Shown piece after piece: positions 12,656-22,440 of a DNA stretch of 64,000 nt; positions within the stretch are counted from its first letter, which is position 1; each line of letters opens with the position of its first letter. Source of the stretch: Apricaphanius iberus (taxonomy: Eukaryota; Chordata; Actinopteri; Cyprinodontiformes; Aphaniidae). The stretch spans positions 682,001-746,000 of the forward strand of contig JAPXFQ010001945.1 in the NCBI GenBank assembly GCA_028564705.1, read 5' to 3'. The position numbers and the translations under genes were made by a program. The notes beneath the pieces were generated by a model. It was not told where the DNA came from. It ran no database searches and worked only from the letters and a program-made list of their open reading frames with translations.

Positions 12656-13424
12656 TGTTGACGTAAGCTTGGAATAGTGACGACAGCAGTCCGGCCATGG
12701 TGGGGTATTTAAAACGGGCGGTCTCTGCAACACCTCCGTAGCAATATGCTATGAACTGCCTGCAGCACAATCGTTTTTGTGTGTGTTTTTTTTTTTTTGC
12801 ACATTCCTGAATGTTTCTCATCATGCTTGGATACATCTGTCTGCAAAATAAATGTTCTGTTGCGGACAATGATGTACAGTGGTCGCAAGTGGACCTGTTG
12901 AGGCAGAGTCACACGAAATTGCTCAAGCTAATCCATATTTAGCATTAGATTTGGCCAACAACAATGTACCACTCAGAGACAGCGCCCATTCTATGCTGCA
13001 ATGCCGCTACAGGCTCTGTATCTGCTGCTTCTCCGGGTAGAGAATGAGACAACGGCTCGTAACAATATGGTGCTGCTCCCTTCCTCCACAGAACCCATAT
13101 CCCTGTCCTCTGTTCCCTTTAGAGAAGGAAGTTGAGGAAAAAATCTCAAACTCCAGATTATTTCCAGGCAAAGAAGCTTGCGTTACTATGGCTCTCTCCA
13201 TCTTTCTGGCCGTCTTTGACTCTGTGGTGCTGCAACATGTCAGTCACAGCCCAGACCATGCCAAGCCATTTATCCCCCTGTGTTTTTCCTGGTCCGCCAG
13301 GCAACGGCTCCTTTTGAACCGTTTTTCAAAAATAAATGTGGGTGGGATTATACTCTGTTAGGGGGGTGGGTTACTCTTTGACAAGCTGATCTGCTACACC
13401 TGTCTGTGATCCACCCGATGCCTG

Positions 13425-13440
13425 CGTGTGTGTGTGTGTA
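13425..13440. repeat. Short (GT)n run
   Basis: About eight GT units. Confidence 0.8.
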
Positions 13441-13478
13441 CACTTACGGTGCGTTTAAAGATGGCTCGTAAAAATATG

Positions 13479-13970
13479 TTACCGCACATTAAACTTCATT
13501 AACAGCTGAAAAAAGTGCGGGAGACAGGGTGGAATGACACGGAAAGTGCAGGGGACATGTCCCATGCGTACCCTGCGCTCATGACCAGGGTACACAGGCC
13601 ACTGTGGCCATACACTGAAAAAAGAGAACACAGATCCAACTTAAATAAATTGCTTCGGTTTTTTAAAAGTAACTGAATTAAGTTCATCCAAGTTACTTTA
13701 TTAAGTTGTTTAAGTTGTCAAGTTAAGCAAATGTAAATAAATTAAGATGATTAACTTAAATCAATTACTTGTAACTAAAGGAAGCATTTTGTTTTACGTT
13801 TGACCTGAGTTCTCTTTTTACAGTGTATGATGATGTTACTTTCATGAGGCATGAATACCAAAGTGTAGGGCAGCGCCTCTGGCATAAGTTTTCTGTGGTC
13901 ATCCGTGTAGTCATCACAAAAAACAAATGCCTCCATCAATAATAAACGCTTAGCCAAAAGTGTTAACTGA
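13479..13970 (-). pseudogene. Open reading frame split by a MITE
   Basis: On the minus strand an open frame of at least 47 codons (about 13970 to 13828) runs into the MITE at 13613-13825. On the far side, taking one copy of the TA duplication, the same frame goes on for 43 more codons to TAA at 13481-13479. So the frame was open for about 100 codons before the insertion. The peptide is protein-like, with clusters of acidic residues before the break and many prolines and aromatics after it. I recognise no family. It could be a mobile-element ORF or a lost host exon. The present sequence cannot make the whole product because the MITE adds foreign codons and stops. Confidence 0.4.
13613..13825. 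mobile_element. Tc/mariner-type MITE with TA target duplication
   Basis: The left end CACTGAAAAAAGAGAACACAG and the right end CTGAGTTCTCTTTTTACAGTG are inverted repeats of about 21 bases. TA flanks both ends (13611-13612 and 13826-13827). The 213-bp interior is AT-rich and non-coding and is full of AAGTTA/TTAACTT motifs. This fits a non-autonomous mariner-like element. Confidence 0.8.
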
Positions 13971-15399
13971 TTTAAAATTAAATGTCGTGCAGAGTTTTAA
14001 CATAAAGAGGGCACCACACTGACGGCAGCAAAATTATTTTCAAATACAATGCATTAAAATGTCAAAATAATGATCACACATGCAGTCAACACTATAAGAC
14101 AATCATTTACACAGTTTATTAGGGGGAGGGGTTGATTTAGGTGTGACCCACCCTTTAAGTATTTTGTGACATATAAAGTTTAATTATATTGTATATGTAT
14201 ACGAATAGCTTATTTCCATTTTCAGATCCTCCAACAAACAACATCTTGTAAACATTGCACAAAAGAAAAGAAAACTAGTCAATTAATATTTTACAATGGT
14301 ATTATAATAGTATAAAAGTATATTCAGTAAGAGTCAATAAAGAAATTGAAACTTGTTACCCTTTATCCATCCCATCAGACATAGTCACTGAGTACTTTTA
14401 AAAAGCACTTCAAGTATGTACATAATCAATGTTTAGCTTTTTCTATGTGATATTTCTCTGCCACACTAAAAAAAAGGTGTTTGATATAAAATCCAGGAAG
14501 TGGTTTTAATGGGACTTGATATCTATTTTCAGCTCTGGGTAGGTAAAAAAAACAAGTGACCTCAAACACAGAGAGAGAAGGAGAGAGGAAGGACGTCTGT
14601 TTGTCTGTGTGTGTATGAGTGAATGTGTCTGTGAGCTGATAAAAAAATGAAAGTGCTTCTCTCTGGTCTGCGTTCTGTCATCCGATCCAGTTCTGTAGTC
14701 TGTCTGCACACACACTGCAGCATTACCTCACACTAGAGGGGCTAAGGTTTCCTTAGAGTGAACAATAGATAGGATAAAACGAGTGTGGGCCATTCGTTCT
14801 TCACCTCATTCTCCACTGTTCTCATCATCATTCAAAACATCTCAGCAATATTGAGTTAGAAGACAGTCCAATACGTCTGTCCATTCAGAATTGTTAGAAC
14901 CCCATTCAGCTGAATACTTAATAGCTATCTTTTTGCTCTCGCACCATATAGCATGTGAAAATATGTAATATGAATTGTGCGTTGTTCATTACAAAATATT
15001 TACATAAGAGCTAATCTTTTTTTATTTATTTCTAAAGAAACAAGGTCTGTACTCCCTGATAGCTAATGTTACCCCATTTTGGTTTAAATAGGTTCTGTGA
15101 GGCACTTTTTTTATTATCAACCAGGCATTGTCATCAATCTAAGTTTGTCCACTCTGAAATTTTAGCTTTGAAATCTTTCAGGTTTTCTTAAATGCGTAGC
15201 CTGCTTCAAGTCATCCCATCCCATCTCATCTTATCCCATTTCATCACCTCCCATCCCATCTCAACATCTCCATGAGATCAACATATAAACTTTCTTTTTG
15301 GATTTTTCACATTTAAATTCTGTGTACTTCTATGTTTTGGGTAACTATCATGTTGCAGGGCCCATTAATTAATCTTTGTTTTTTCTCTTTTTTTTACAG
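13971..15399. other. AT-rich sequence, nothing recognised
   Basis: It includes an imperfect CCCATCTCATC tandem tract near 15210-15265. No coding or RNA gene is seen. Confidence 0.4.
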
Positions 15400-15459
15400 A
15401 TGGTCTCACATTCTTTAGAGGAATCTGAAACAGAGTAGAATTTATCGTATACACAGCTG
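15400..15459 (+). other. Splice-bounded 60-base segment, possible non-coding exon
   Basis: A very strong acceptor (TTTTTCTCTTTTTTTTACAG) ends at 15399 and a good donor (CTG|GTAAGAAAT) follows at 15459/15460. All three frames contain stops, so if it is used it is a UTR or lncRNA exon, or it holds a short 3' coding end (frame 1 starts ATG and stops after 12 codons). Confidence 0.3.
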
Positions 15460-16145
15460 GTAAGAAATTTAACCTGGAATGCTGTGTTTTCTTAATGCCA
15501 TACATGTCCTCTATTCTGGTGTCCACCCATTTTAGTTTTGAAATTATCTCTCAAAAAAACATAGTTTTTATCTACATTCTCTCCACCAAACTCTAGTCTG
15601 GCTTTTTTTTTCTATAAGTGCAAAGGCTTCCTCTTTGGACACATACCAATAAATGTTATACTTGTTCAGTCTCCTTCTAAAAGATAGGCATGCACATATA
15701 AACATTAACAACAAAAACCTATTAAAGCTCATAACCTCAAAATAAAAGAGTGTCTTGTCTGGAAACACACATCAGTCTCTGCAGGAAAACAATTCTGAAC
15801 TTTCTCTGTTGAAAGTGGAAGTCCTTAAATGTGCCTTTCGTAATTCCTTGTGGGCATTCATGTGTATAATTCAATATGTTTTTCCAAACAGACATGCACA
15901 TGCATGACTGAATGCTCACTGGACAGGTATTGTTCTGGTCTAATGCTCAGCTTTGTTTAGTTATAGCTTATGTATTTCGCATGAGTTCACAAGCTGGAAT
16001 ACTATCATCTTTGTGTTTCTTACCACTGCTCCTATTTGATCACCTGATAAGCAGCATACCATGTTACCTGGTTGTGATGGTGAAATAATTATTTTCCATT
16101 CCCTACGAAAAAGAAATGCTTGAGGTTTGGCATGCAGGATAATGA

Positions 16146-16400
16146 GTAATAATAATAATGATGGATTGCATTTATATAGCGCTTTTCAAGACACTCAAAA
16201 CGCTTTACAATTATCCCAGTTATTCATTCTCACATTTACACACTGGTAAGAGAAAGCTAAAATTGTAGCCACAGCTGCCCTGGGACAGAATGACAGAAGC
16301 GAGGCTACCATGCCCCTCGGGCCAACACCGGTAGGCTGTAGGTGAAGTGTCTTGCCACAACAACTAAGATGGTTGGAGCTGGGACTGGAAGACAAACCCC
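16146..16400 (+). repeat. Dispersed 'TATATAGCGCTTT' repeat, copy 2
   Basis: An (AAT)n lead is followed by GCATTTATATAGCGCTTTTC, AAAACGCTTTACA, the GCTGCCCTGGGACAGA core and the AAGTGTCTTGCC segment, in the order seen in copies 1 and 3. This is the most complete copy in the window. Confidence 0.8.
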
Positions 16401-16799
16401 TGAGCCTCAGTCACCCCTTCTTTTCTTAGGTCTCAGCTTGTTTTTCCTTCAGCTTTCGCTTTCATTCCTCCTCTTTTCTTTCTGAGGTATATAAGAAAGG
16501 GTTTTTCCATAACTCTTTCACTTTGTAGGTGTCCTGGCAGCTGTGGGATTGTTGTTGACTTGGCAGGTGTAGTCTTGCGTTTCCTAATAGATGATATGCC
16601 ACTTCAACAGTTTAATGTAAAGTGACTCATGTGGGTAAAATAAGGAACACTCATACTTATCTTTTAACAACTAGTTCTTACTTGACTTTAACCTAAAACT
16701 GTCAGCCTGTAACTGGTTATCTATTTCCTTTGTAATAAAATTTAGAGCTATCCTATTTACCTACCTTATAATTTAGACACAGCAAAATACATTGTGAGC

Positions 16800-17077
16800 T
16801 TAACTATTTCACAGTGTAATGTCTACCCCTGTCTTTGTCTTTCCTTGTGAACTTAATTGTCCCTAATTGTCATGAGTTTCCTTGATTGATTTCCTTGATT
16901 GTCTTCTGTGTATTTAAACTCCCATGTGCCCTCTGTCCCTTGTCATATCGTTGTTGTGTGTACATGCTGTGCTTCACAGCCTTATCTCTATGCTTCCCGA
17001 GATGGATATATTATTATCAAAATGAGAGTCAATTACTCTAAACACTTTTCTGTGCCTGGGACTTTCAATCCCAACAT
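16800..17077 (+). mobile_element. Probable LTR of a Gypsy-type retrotransposon
   Basis: A promoter-like TGTATTTAAACTCCC box sits at 16909-16923, preceded by a repeated TTCCTTGATTG segment. The unit closes with GGGACTTTCAATCCCAACA at about 17077. Directly after it comes a gag-like start. Such an arrangement (TATA box, R-U5, ACA end, then gag) is normal for fish Gypsy elements. The 5' edge is approximate and no target duplication was identified. Confidence 0.45.
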
Positions 17078-17086
17078 AACTGAGTG

Positions 17087-17417
17087 ACCCAACCAATAGG
17101 ACCAAGCAGATAAAATAGGAACCCAGGAGCAGTGGCTTACCTAGCGGGAACAGTGCAACAGCCAGGCTGAATTGGACTCAATGATCAGGGAGCACCCGTC
17201 TGGAGTTCTTCCCTCATTAAGTAGGGCCACGGAGACAAGCAGTGGCTCTGCACTCTACCCAGCCACTGTTCCACTGTCTTCATCGCCGGGCTGCTGCTAC
17301 ATCGCTCCTGAAGGATCGTTTCCGCAGACTGCTGCCCGTCCCATGGCTTTCAAGTCCCCGATCCAGTCCTCCCTTATCAGGATCCTTGAGCTCATGTTCA
17401 TTGCCATGGCTTTTTAG
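17087..17417 (+). pseudogene. Gag-like N-terminal relic next to the LTR
   Basis: Downstream of the LTR one frame reads like the N-terminus of a Gypsy-type gag, with acidic and glutamine-rich helical sequence that includes QAELDSMIREHPSG. Early in-frame stops (for example near 17098 and 17143) break it, and it ends at a TAG near 17415. No capsid, protease, reverse transcriptase or integrase follows, so the element is a truncated dead copy. Confidence 0.4.
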
Positions 17418-17449
17418 CTTCCACCGGGTACAACAACATTGAGGAAGTA

Positions 17450-19845
17450 TCAAAGAAAATGCTGCCAGTCCTGTGTCACTTCTGCCAGCGAAACAGAAGT
17501 GACGCCTCCCTGGTCATGTCGCCAGCTTCAAATTTGTCCGGGGTACCCGAGTCGGTGGTGCGCCGGGTTCCGGCCTCGGCGCGGGGGCCCTCGGACGCTG
17601 GCGGTGCCTGGGGCGTCTCTTATTGGCGGGGAGGCTTTTTACCATCTAGCACAGGCGCTCTTTTTAACGGGGTGCGCTTGGGACGGGAGGGGGGAGGGCG
17701 TTGAGGGGGAGGGGGGGCTAAACTCAACCTGGGTGTCTAGTGACATGTGTTTTGTTAGCAGTGTGAATGTTGGGAAGGATTTAGGTATGCCCCTGGCATG
17801 GGGGCTGGTGGATTGCCGGGGCCCCCATGGGGCTCGGGGTGCCGCTGCCGTGGGCCCCGACTTGACGTGCTGGGGCCTCCCACCCCTGGTGGATCGGGCC
17901 GAACGGGGGTGCCTATTGGAGTCAGCAGGGGAGCTGGCTCCCTGGGGTTGGCAATGGTCACCCCAGTTATTTTCTCCCCATCCCCATGCCTCTGTCCACC
18001 TGCTCCTTCATTCTACCATTCACAAGGCCTTGGGACGTGGGCACGTCACTGGGGTGCGGGATGGAGCTTCCGTCTTCGCTACCCGGTGGCGGCCTGGGTC
18101 CCGAACATCAGGCCGTCTGGTCGGGGTCCTGGGCTGGTGGGCTGCTCTTGCCCGTGTGGGGGCCTTGGCGGTCTGCTTGTCCCCGTCCTGGTGGGCAAAG
18201 GGGTCTGTCTCCTGGGTGCAGGGGCAGGATGCTCTATTGGGGGCGTCTGTCCCTGGGCCTGGGAGTATGGAGTATAGTGTACGTATGGGGGGTATGAATG
18301 AGTGTATAGCGTCCTTTTTTCGTATGTCCTGTATTTGTAAGAATGTGTACGCATGAGAGGGAGGGTACGTATGAGTGTCTCTGTCTGTCTATGTCTACCT
18401 GTCAGGTTGGGTGTTTGGCTGCTCTCTGGCCTGATGCATCTTCTTCCCTCCCCGTCACTCCCCGTCGGTGATGGTTGCTCCTGCCCGCTGTTGATGATGG
18501 CTCTCGATGCCTGGGGCCGGGGGGTCCCGGTTGCGGCCCGGCTCGGTCCTGGTGCATGTCGGGCGGGTCCTGGGTGGTCCGGTGTGTCGGGCGGCCGCTG
18601 TTTCGGGCCGACGTCCTCCTTGGATTGACTGGGGCACCTCTTATGGGGGTGCCGGGGTTGTAGAATAGGTTGGTGCCGTCCGGTGGATCGGTGGGGACCA
18701 TGCCTGGCGCCCAGGCCTCCTGCCGGTTCCAGGACTTCTGCTGGCTGGTCTGTTCACCTGGTGGGGCTGTCCGGCATTGGCTGGGCCCCTGATCTTGGCG
18801 CCCTACGTGGGGCGGGATCTGGACCCGGGAGCTGGAAGATCTGGATGTCCAGGTGCCGGCTGGGCGCGGCCTGGGGAGGGCGTACATCCGCTGTGGCTCT
18901 TGCTGTGGCTCCCTGGCGTGTGGGTGTGTGGGGGCGGGCCGGGTTGTTGGCGATAGGGTATTGGTCCGGGTTGGCGGCGGCGTGTGTTATCCGTCGGTTA
19001 GCTGCGGGTCCCCCTTGCCTGCGGCGGCGGGGGGTGCCCTTGTCGGCTGGTCCCTGGTTGGGGCCCCGCTGGGGGGCGGGGTGCCCCTGGTCCCCGTGGC
19101 CTCCGGATCCTGATCCGGGCCCGCCCTGGCGTAGTGGGTTTCCGGCGGAGCCCGTGGGCTTGTCACTGCGATCTCTCGGGCCCCAGCATTGAGGCTGGTG
19201 GGTGTTCCCCTGGGGCTTCCATCTGTTCCTCTCTTGGTGGGTGATCGACCCTGCGCTGATCCGCCTGTGGCCTCTGTACTCTGTGGGACCCTGGATGCAT
19301 ACATCTCCTGCCTCTTCCATGTCTGTGTCGATTCCTGTAGGACGGATTGACGGTTCCTTACACCAGCATAAATCACTTGCATGGGGAAACCTTATTCCGA
19401 CCTGCATGCTCGCACACACACATAGGTGTGGGGACATTGGTGTGGACGGGCATATCTTAAGCTGAGGTTATCATCATTAGTTAGTTGTTCACAGGAGCTT
19501 ACCAGAAAAATTTGTATTATGTTCATTAATCCATGCTTGTGTGTAGTGAATGTGTAATTCTTAGTTTATTCTACTAGATCCGAACTATTGGTTTGGTTCT
19601 GTACAGTTTGTTGTTTTTGTTTTTCATTACTGTTTCTCTGCCGTCCGGCAGAGGTAGAGGGCTGGGATGTTTTCTTGTGTTCTTTGTTTGCCTCCCTGTC
19701 TTGTATCGTCAGTTCGCGCCTCTGTTGGTCCGGTTTCTTATCTTCACCTTCTTCCTTTCTCCCTTCTTGTCTCGGTTTAGTGTCCATGTCGTCAGGAAAT
19801 TTAACCCACAGTAATCACTAATAAAGATTTTTCATACATATTCAT
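17450..19845. repeat. GC-rich repeat-like block of 2.4 kb
   Basis: Base composition jumps abruptly to high GC, with a strong G/T bias on the plus strand, between AT-rich flanks. Many frames stay open simply because of the GC content (up to 305 codons on plus and 227 on minus), but none shows a domain, so I do not call a gene. Near the 3' side a stretch with CACACACATAGGTGTGGGGACATTGGTGTGGACGGG-type motifs resembles a common fish retroelement 3' region. The block ends with an AATAAAG signal (19820) just before the composition returns to AT-rich. The best guess is the 3' portion of a LINE-like or other retroelement. A recently inserted GC-rich satellite is the alternative. Confidence 0.45.
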
Positions 19846-20659
19846 CAAGTGGCGTACTACAGCGAAGCTGTAATACTCTGCTTGGGAAAGCAAAACTGTT
19901 GGGCTCGTACTGGGTACTCAGACACCAATTCTGAGTAGCATACTGCTAGACAGGACACGTTAAAAAGAAAATAAAACAAAAAAAAACAATGGAGTTATCC
20001 GAGGTGAGGATGCTTTTTTGGTTTGAAATCGGTATTATCTGCTCTTGAGCTGAGTGTTGATCCATGGCTGCGCTCGGGACTAATGGCGGAGGCTTGATTC
20101 GGAGGCTCCGTGTAAAGCAGAAAACTAGGCATTCGCGCAGTTACGAGCACGATGATTGATAGCCCTTGGCATCACTTAATTGGTTCAGGTGGACGTCGCC
20201 CTGGCTTTTGAGCCATATCTCAGATACGGGAAGGCGGGACTTACCCGTAATGTTATAATTTATTAAAATTACTTATTTTATATATAAATTTAAGGCCAGG
20301 AGGTCAATTTAATACAATTCTTAAAATGTGTATTTCATTTAGAGATCCAGACTATCACTTTAAGCAAATAACTATTTATTGTGGTGGACTGCAAGTTTCC
20401 CAGAAGTTGCCCAATTTTCATTTTCAATTGAAATGCTGAGTAAGTCTGTGGTTACTGCATGTAAAAAAAAATCCCCACACTTATCTAGTTCTTTAATTGT
20501 AGTTGGATATCAATTTATTTTAAAAAAAAATTTTTACACAATTTTTTGTAATAAAACAGTCAAACGTAAGTAGGACTGACTTTGTTTAAACAGCTTCTCC
20601 CATGAGACCCAAGCGCCATACAGCAGAAGTTCAGTGTTCAGCCCAATCTATGTTTAAAC
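19846..20659. other. Mixed-composition sequence with CpG patches
   Basis: No gene is recognised. A minus-strand acceptor near 19957 opens a 30-odd codon frame that stops within the GC-rich element end. Confidence 0.3.
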
Positions 20660-21276
20660 CAGTGCTTTAAGCAATGGTACTCAGTACCGCCACTTCTACA
20701 TATAGCTATTCATAGTACCAACGTTTCTCCGAGCGCTGAGATCACACCGGTTCACTCATGAATGTGTTTGTTTTAATCAGTACTCTAATTAGGCCGGTAC
20801 AATGGAATTCAGTACCACCACTTCCAAATATAGCTCTTTAGAGTTCCACCATGGCCCTAGTATTGTTTTTATTTATATAATTTATTTTATGCATTTTTCA
20901 ACGTTATTTTGATCTTCTGCACATTTGATTTTATTAAACATAAATTCAGCAGCAATATTTTCTTCTACTTCAATACAATGTAACATTTTCTGTTACACTG
21001 TTGCTGTAACTATTAATAAAGCAAAGGAAATTCTGTAATTGTACTTTCATTTGAATTTAATTTATATACATACTGAACATATGACTCAATTTGATTGTAT
21101 ACGAGATTCGACTTGAGCTCTCTACCTTTCTATTTGCATTATGATGCATATGGAGTGGGGGGCCTCATTTTATTGTGCTATATTTATATTAAGAAATCTA
21201 TTATTAAATCTAAATTTATGTTCCAACCTTAATGAAAATGTTAACCGGCACTTCTTGTTGTCCACTTAACGCACTG
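20660..21276. mobile_element. Non-autonomous hAT element with 8-bp target duplication
   Basis: The ends CAGTGCTTTAAG and CTTAACGCACTG are inverted, and they are flanked by GTTTAAAC (20652-20659) and GTCTAAAC (21277-21284), an 8-bp duplication with one change. Inside, a CAGTACCNCCACTTC...ATATAGCT segment is present twice in tandem (about 20683-20740 and 20800-20850). There is no transposase. Confidence 0.85.
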
Positions 21277-21589
21277 GTCTAAACTAATCGAGGTAATAGA
21301 TTCACTTGTTTTTTAAACATTTTTTAAAGAAAAAAAAATCAGGTTTTGTTGTTTTTAGTAATTAAAGAACATTACAACTATTTTTTAATAAAAACAAAAA
21401 AGTGTGATCTCGATTTGTGTTTAGCACTCTTTGCTCTGGTAGCTGTATAGACCTATTGTATTCGGAGGTTACCACATTACTAAACGTGCTTGTGATTTAA
21501 TTCCAGTTTTAAATAGCTATTCTATGAAGCCTTTAGGTTTATAAGATCATATTAGTGACCAAAGCATCATGAAGACTAAGTAAAACAAC

Positions 21590-22015
21590 AGACAAGTCAG
21601 AGAGAAAGTTGTTGAAACGTTTGAAGCACAGTTATGTTGTAAAGTAAAATTCCAACCTTGAGAAGTATGAATCAGAGAAGAGGCAAAGAGGTTCAATGTA
21701 ATTATTGAGGAGCTTCAGATGTCCACTGTACAGGTGGTGGAGTGTTCACAGGAAACTTACTATCCAGCCACTCCCGTCTTTATGGAAAACTGAAAAGAAA
21801 AAGTATTTTTCAGCCAAGTTCATCACATGCCATGCCAGGCATCCACCAAACAGGATGAAGTGTTCTGCTGAGATAAGACCAAAATTATTACAAATAAATT
21901 TACTCTATTGTGCGTGGTGGAAAACCACACACAGTAGGGTGTGTTGTGGATACGAAGGATACGCATCATCCTAAAATACACATTTATTTGCTCAAAACAT
22001 GATGGTGGTGACAGA
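21590..22015 (+). pseudogene. Tc1-type transposase relic
   Basis: The segment preserves the base order of a Tc1 transposase gene: GACAAGTCAGAGAGAAAGTTG (paired-like HTH region), a GAGGAGCTTCAGATGTCCACTG middle part, a GATAAGACCAAAATT stretch and an AAACATGATGGTGGTGACAG stretch typical of the DDE core. Frameshifts and stops are frequent and large parts are missing. It ends abruptly at about 22015, just before the candidate exon at 22165-22296. Confidence 0.75.
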
Positions 22016-22164
22016 ATTATTCATAATCATAATCATGTTATCCTGTTCTTCCAGCTAACAAATATGTAATTTTATTTATTGCTTTGTGTTTTAATCCTTC
22101 ACAAATATTCGCCAAACATACGCTGGAGTTTTAGAATGTAATAGTGACAAGGTGAAAAAGTTAC

Positions 22165-22296
22165 CTAGGAATGAATGAACTTTGGATGTTTTATCATCCA
22201 CTTCTATCAGTGACTTTTCTGCTTCCATAAGTTTGTCTTCAGTCAAGTCAAAAGATGCTGCTGCTCCCTTCTTCTCCCACTCCCAATTGTCTGTCT
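22165..22296 (-). CDS. Upstream coding exon of the unidentified minus-strand gene
   Basis: On the minus strand an acceptor (CTTCAACCTGCGTTTTAG) at 22297 opens a frame of 43 codons with no stop, ending at a moderate donor (TTCCTAG|GTAACTT, 22165/22164). The 132 bases are 2 + 43 codons + 1. The last G plus the AC that starts the exon at 12127-12251 makes an intact codon, so the exons are phase-compatible. The peptide is hydrophilic and helix-prone (KLMEAEKSLIEVDD) and begins with a W-E-W pattern. I do not recognise the protein. The exon lies between a Tc1 transposase relic and a Tc1 terminal repeat, which is odd (see findings). Confidence 0.5.
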
Positions 22297-22384
22297 CTAA
22301 AACGCAGGTTGAAGAGGCAGCTGGAAAGACTGAACCAGAACGTGGCAGCAGGTAGTATGAGCTACAACAACACCTAATTTCCCA

Positions 22385-22440
22385 AAAGGATCAACACATT
22401 TTTTATTGAATTGAATACTTTTGCAAGGCAGTGTAAATAA
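22385..22440. repeat. Tc1-type terminal repeat remnant
   Basis: TTGAATACTTTTGCAAGGCA followed by GTGTA matches, in reverse, the start of a common fish Tc1 family. It may be the right end of the relic at 21590-22015. Confidence 0.6.

Noticed and set aside
16068..16102. 35-base minus-strand segment with strong acceptor (CATTTCTTTTTCGTAG) and donor (ACCAG|GTAAC)
   Set aside because: Its phase fits the exon at 12127 but not the exon at 22165, and the latter joins 12127 directly in frame. It is too short to stand alone.
17439..18356. 305-codon open frame on the plus strand, and 161- and 227-codon frames on the minus strand
   Set aside because: They overlap on both strands in GC-rich DNA where stops are rare, have biased composition (W, G, P, R) and show no domain. 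They look like a by-product of base composition.
19863..19957. Minus-strand frame after a good acceptor (TTTTCTTTTTAACGTGTCCTG, then TCTAG)
   Set aside because: About 30 codons that run into the end of the GC-rich repeat and stop there. No donor is convincing.
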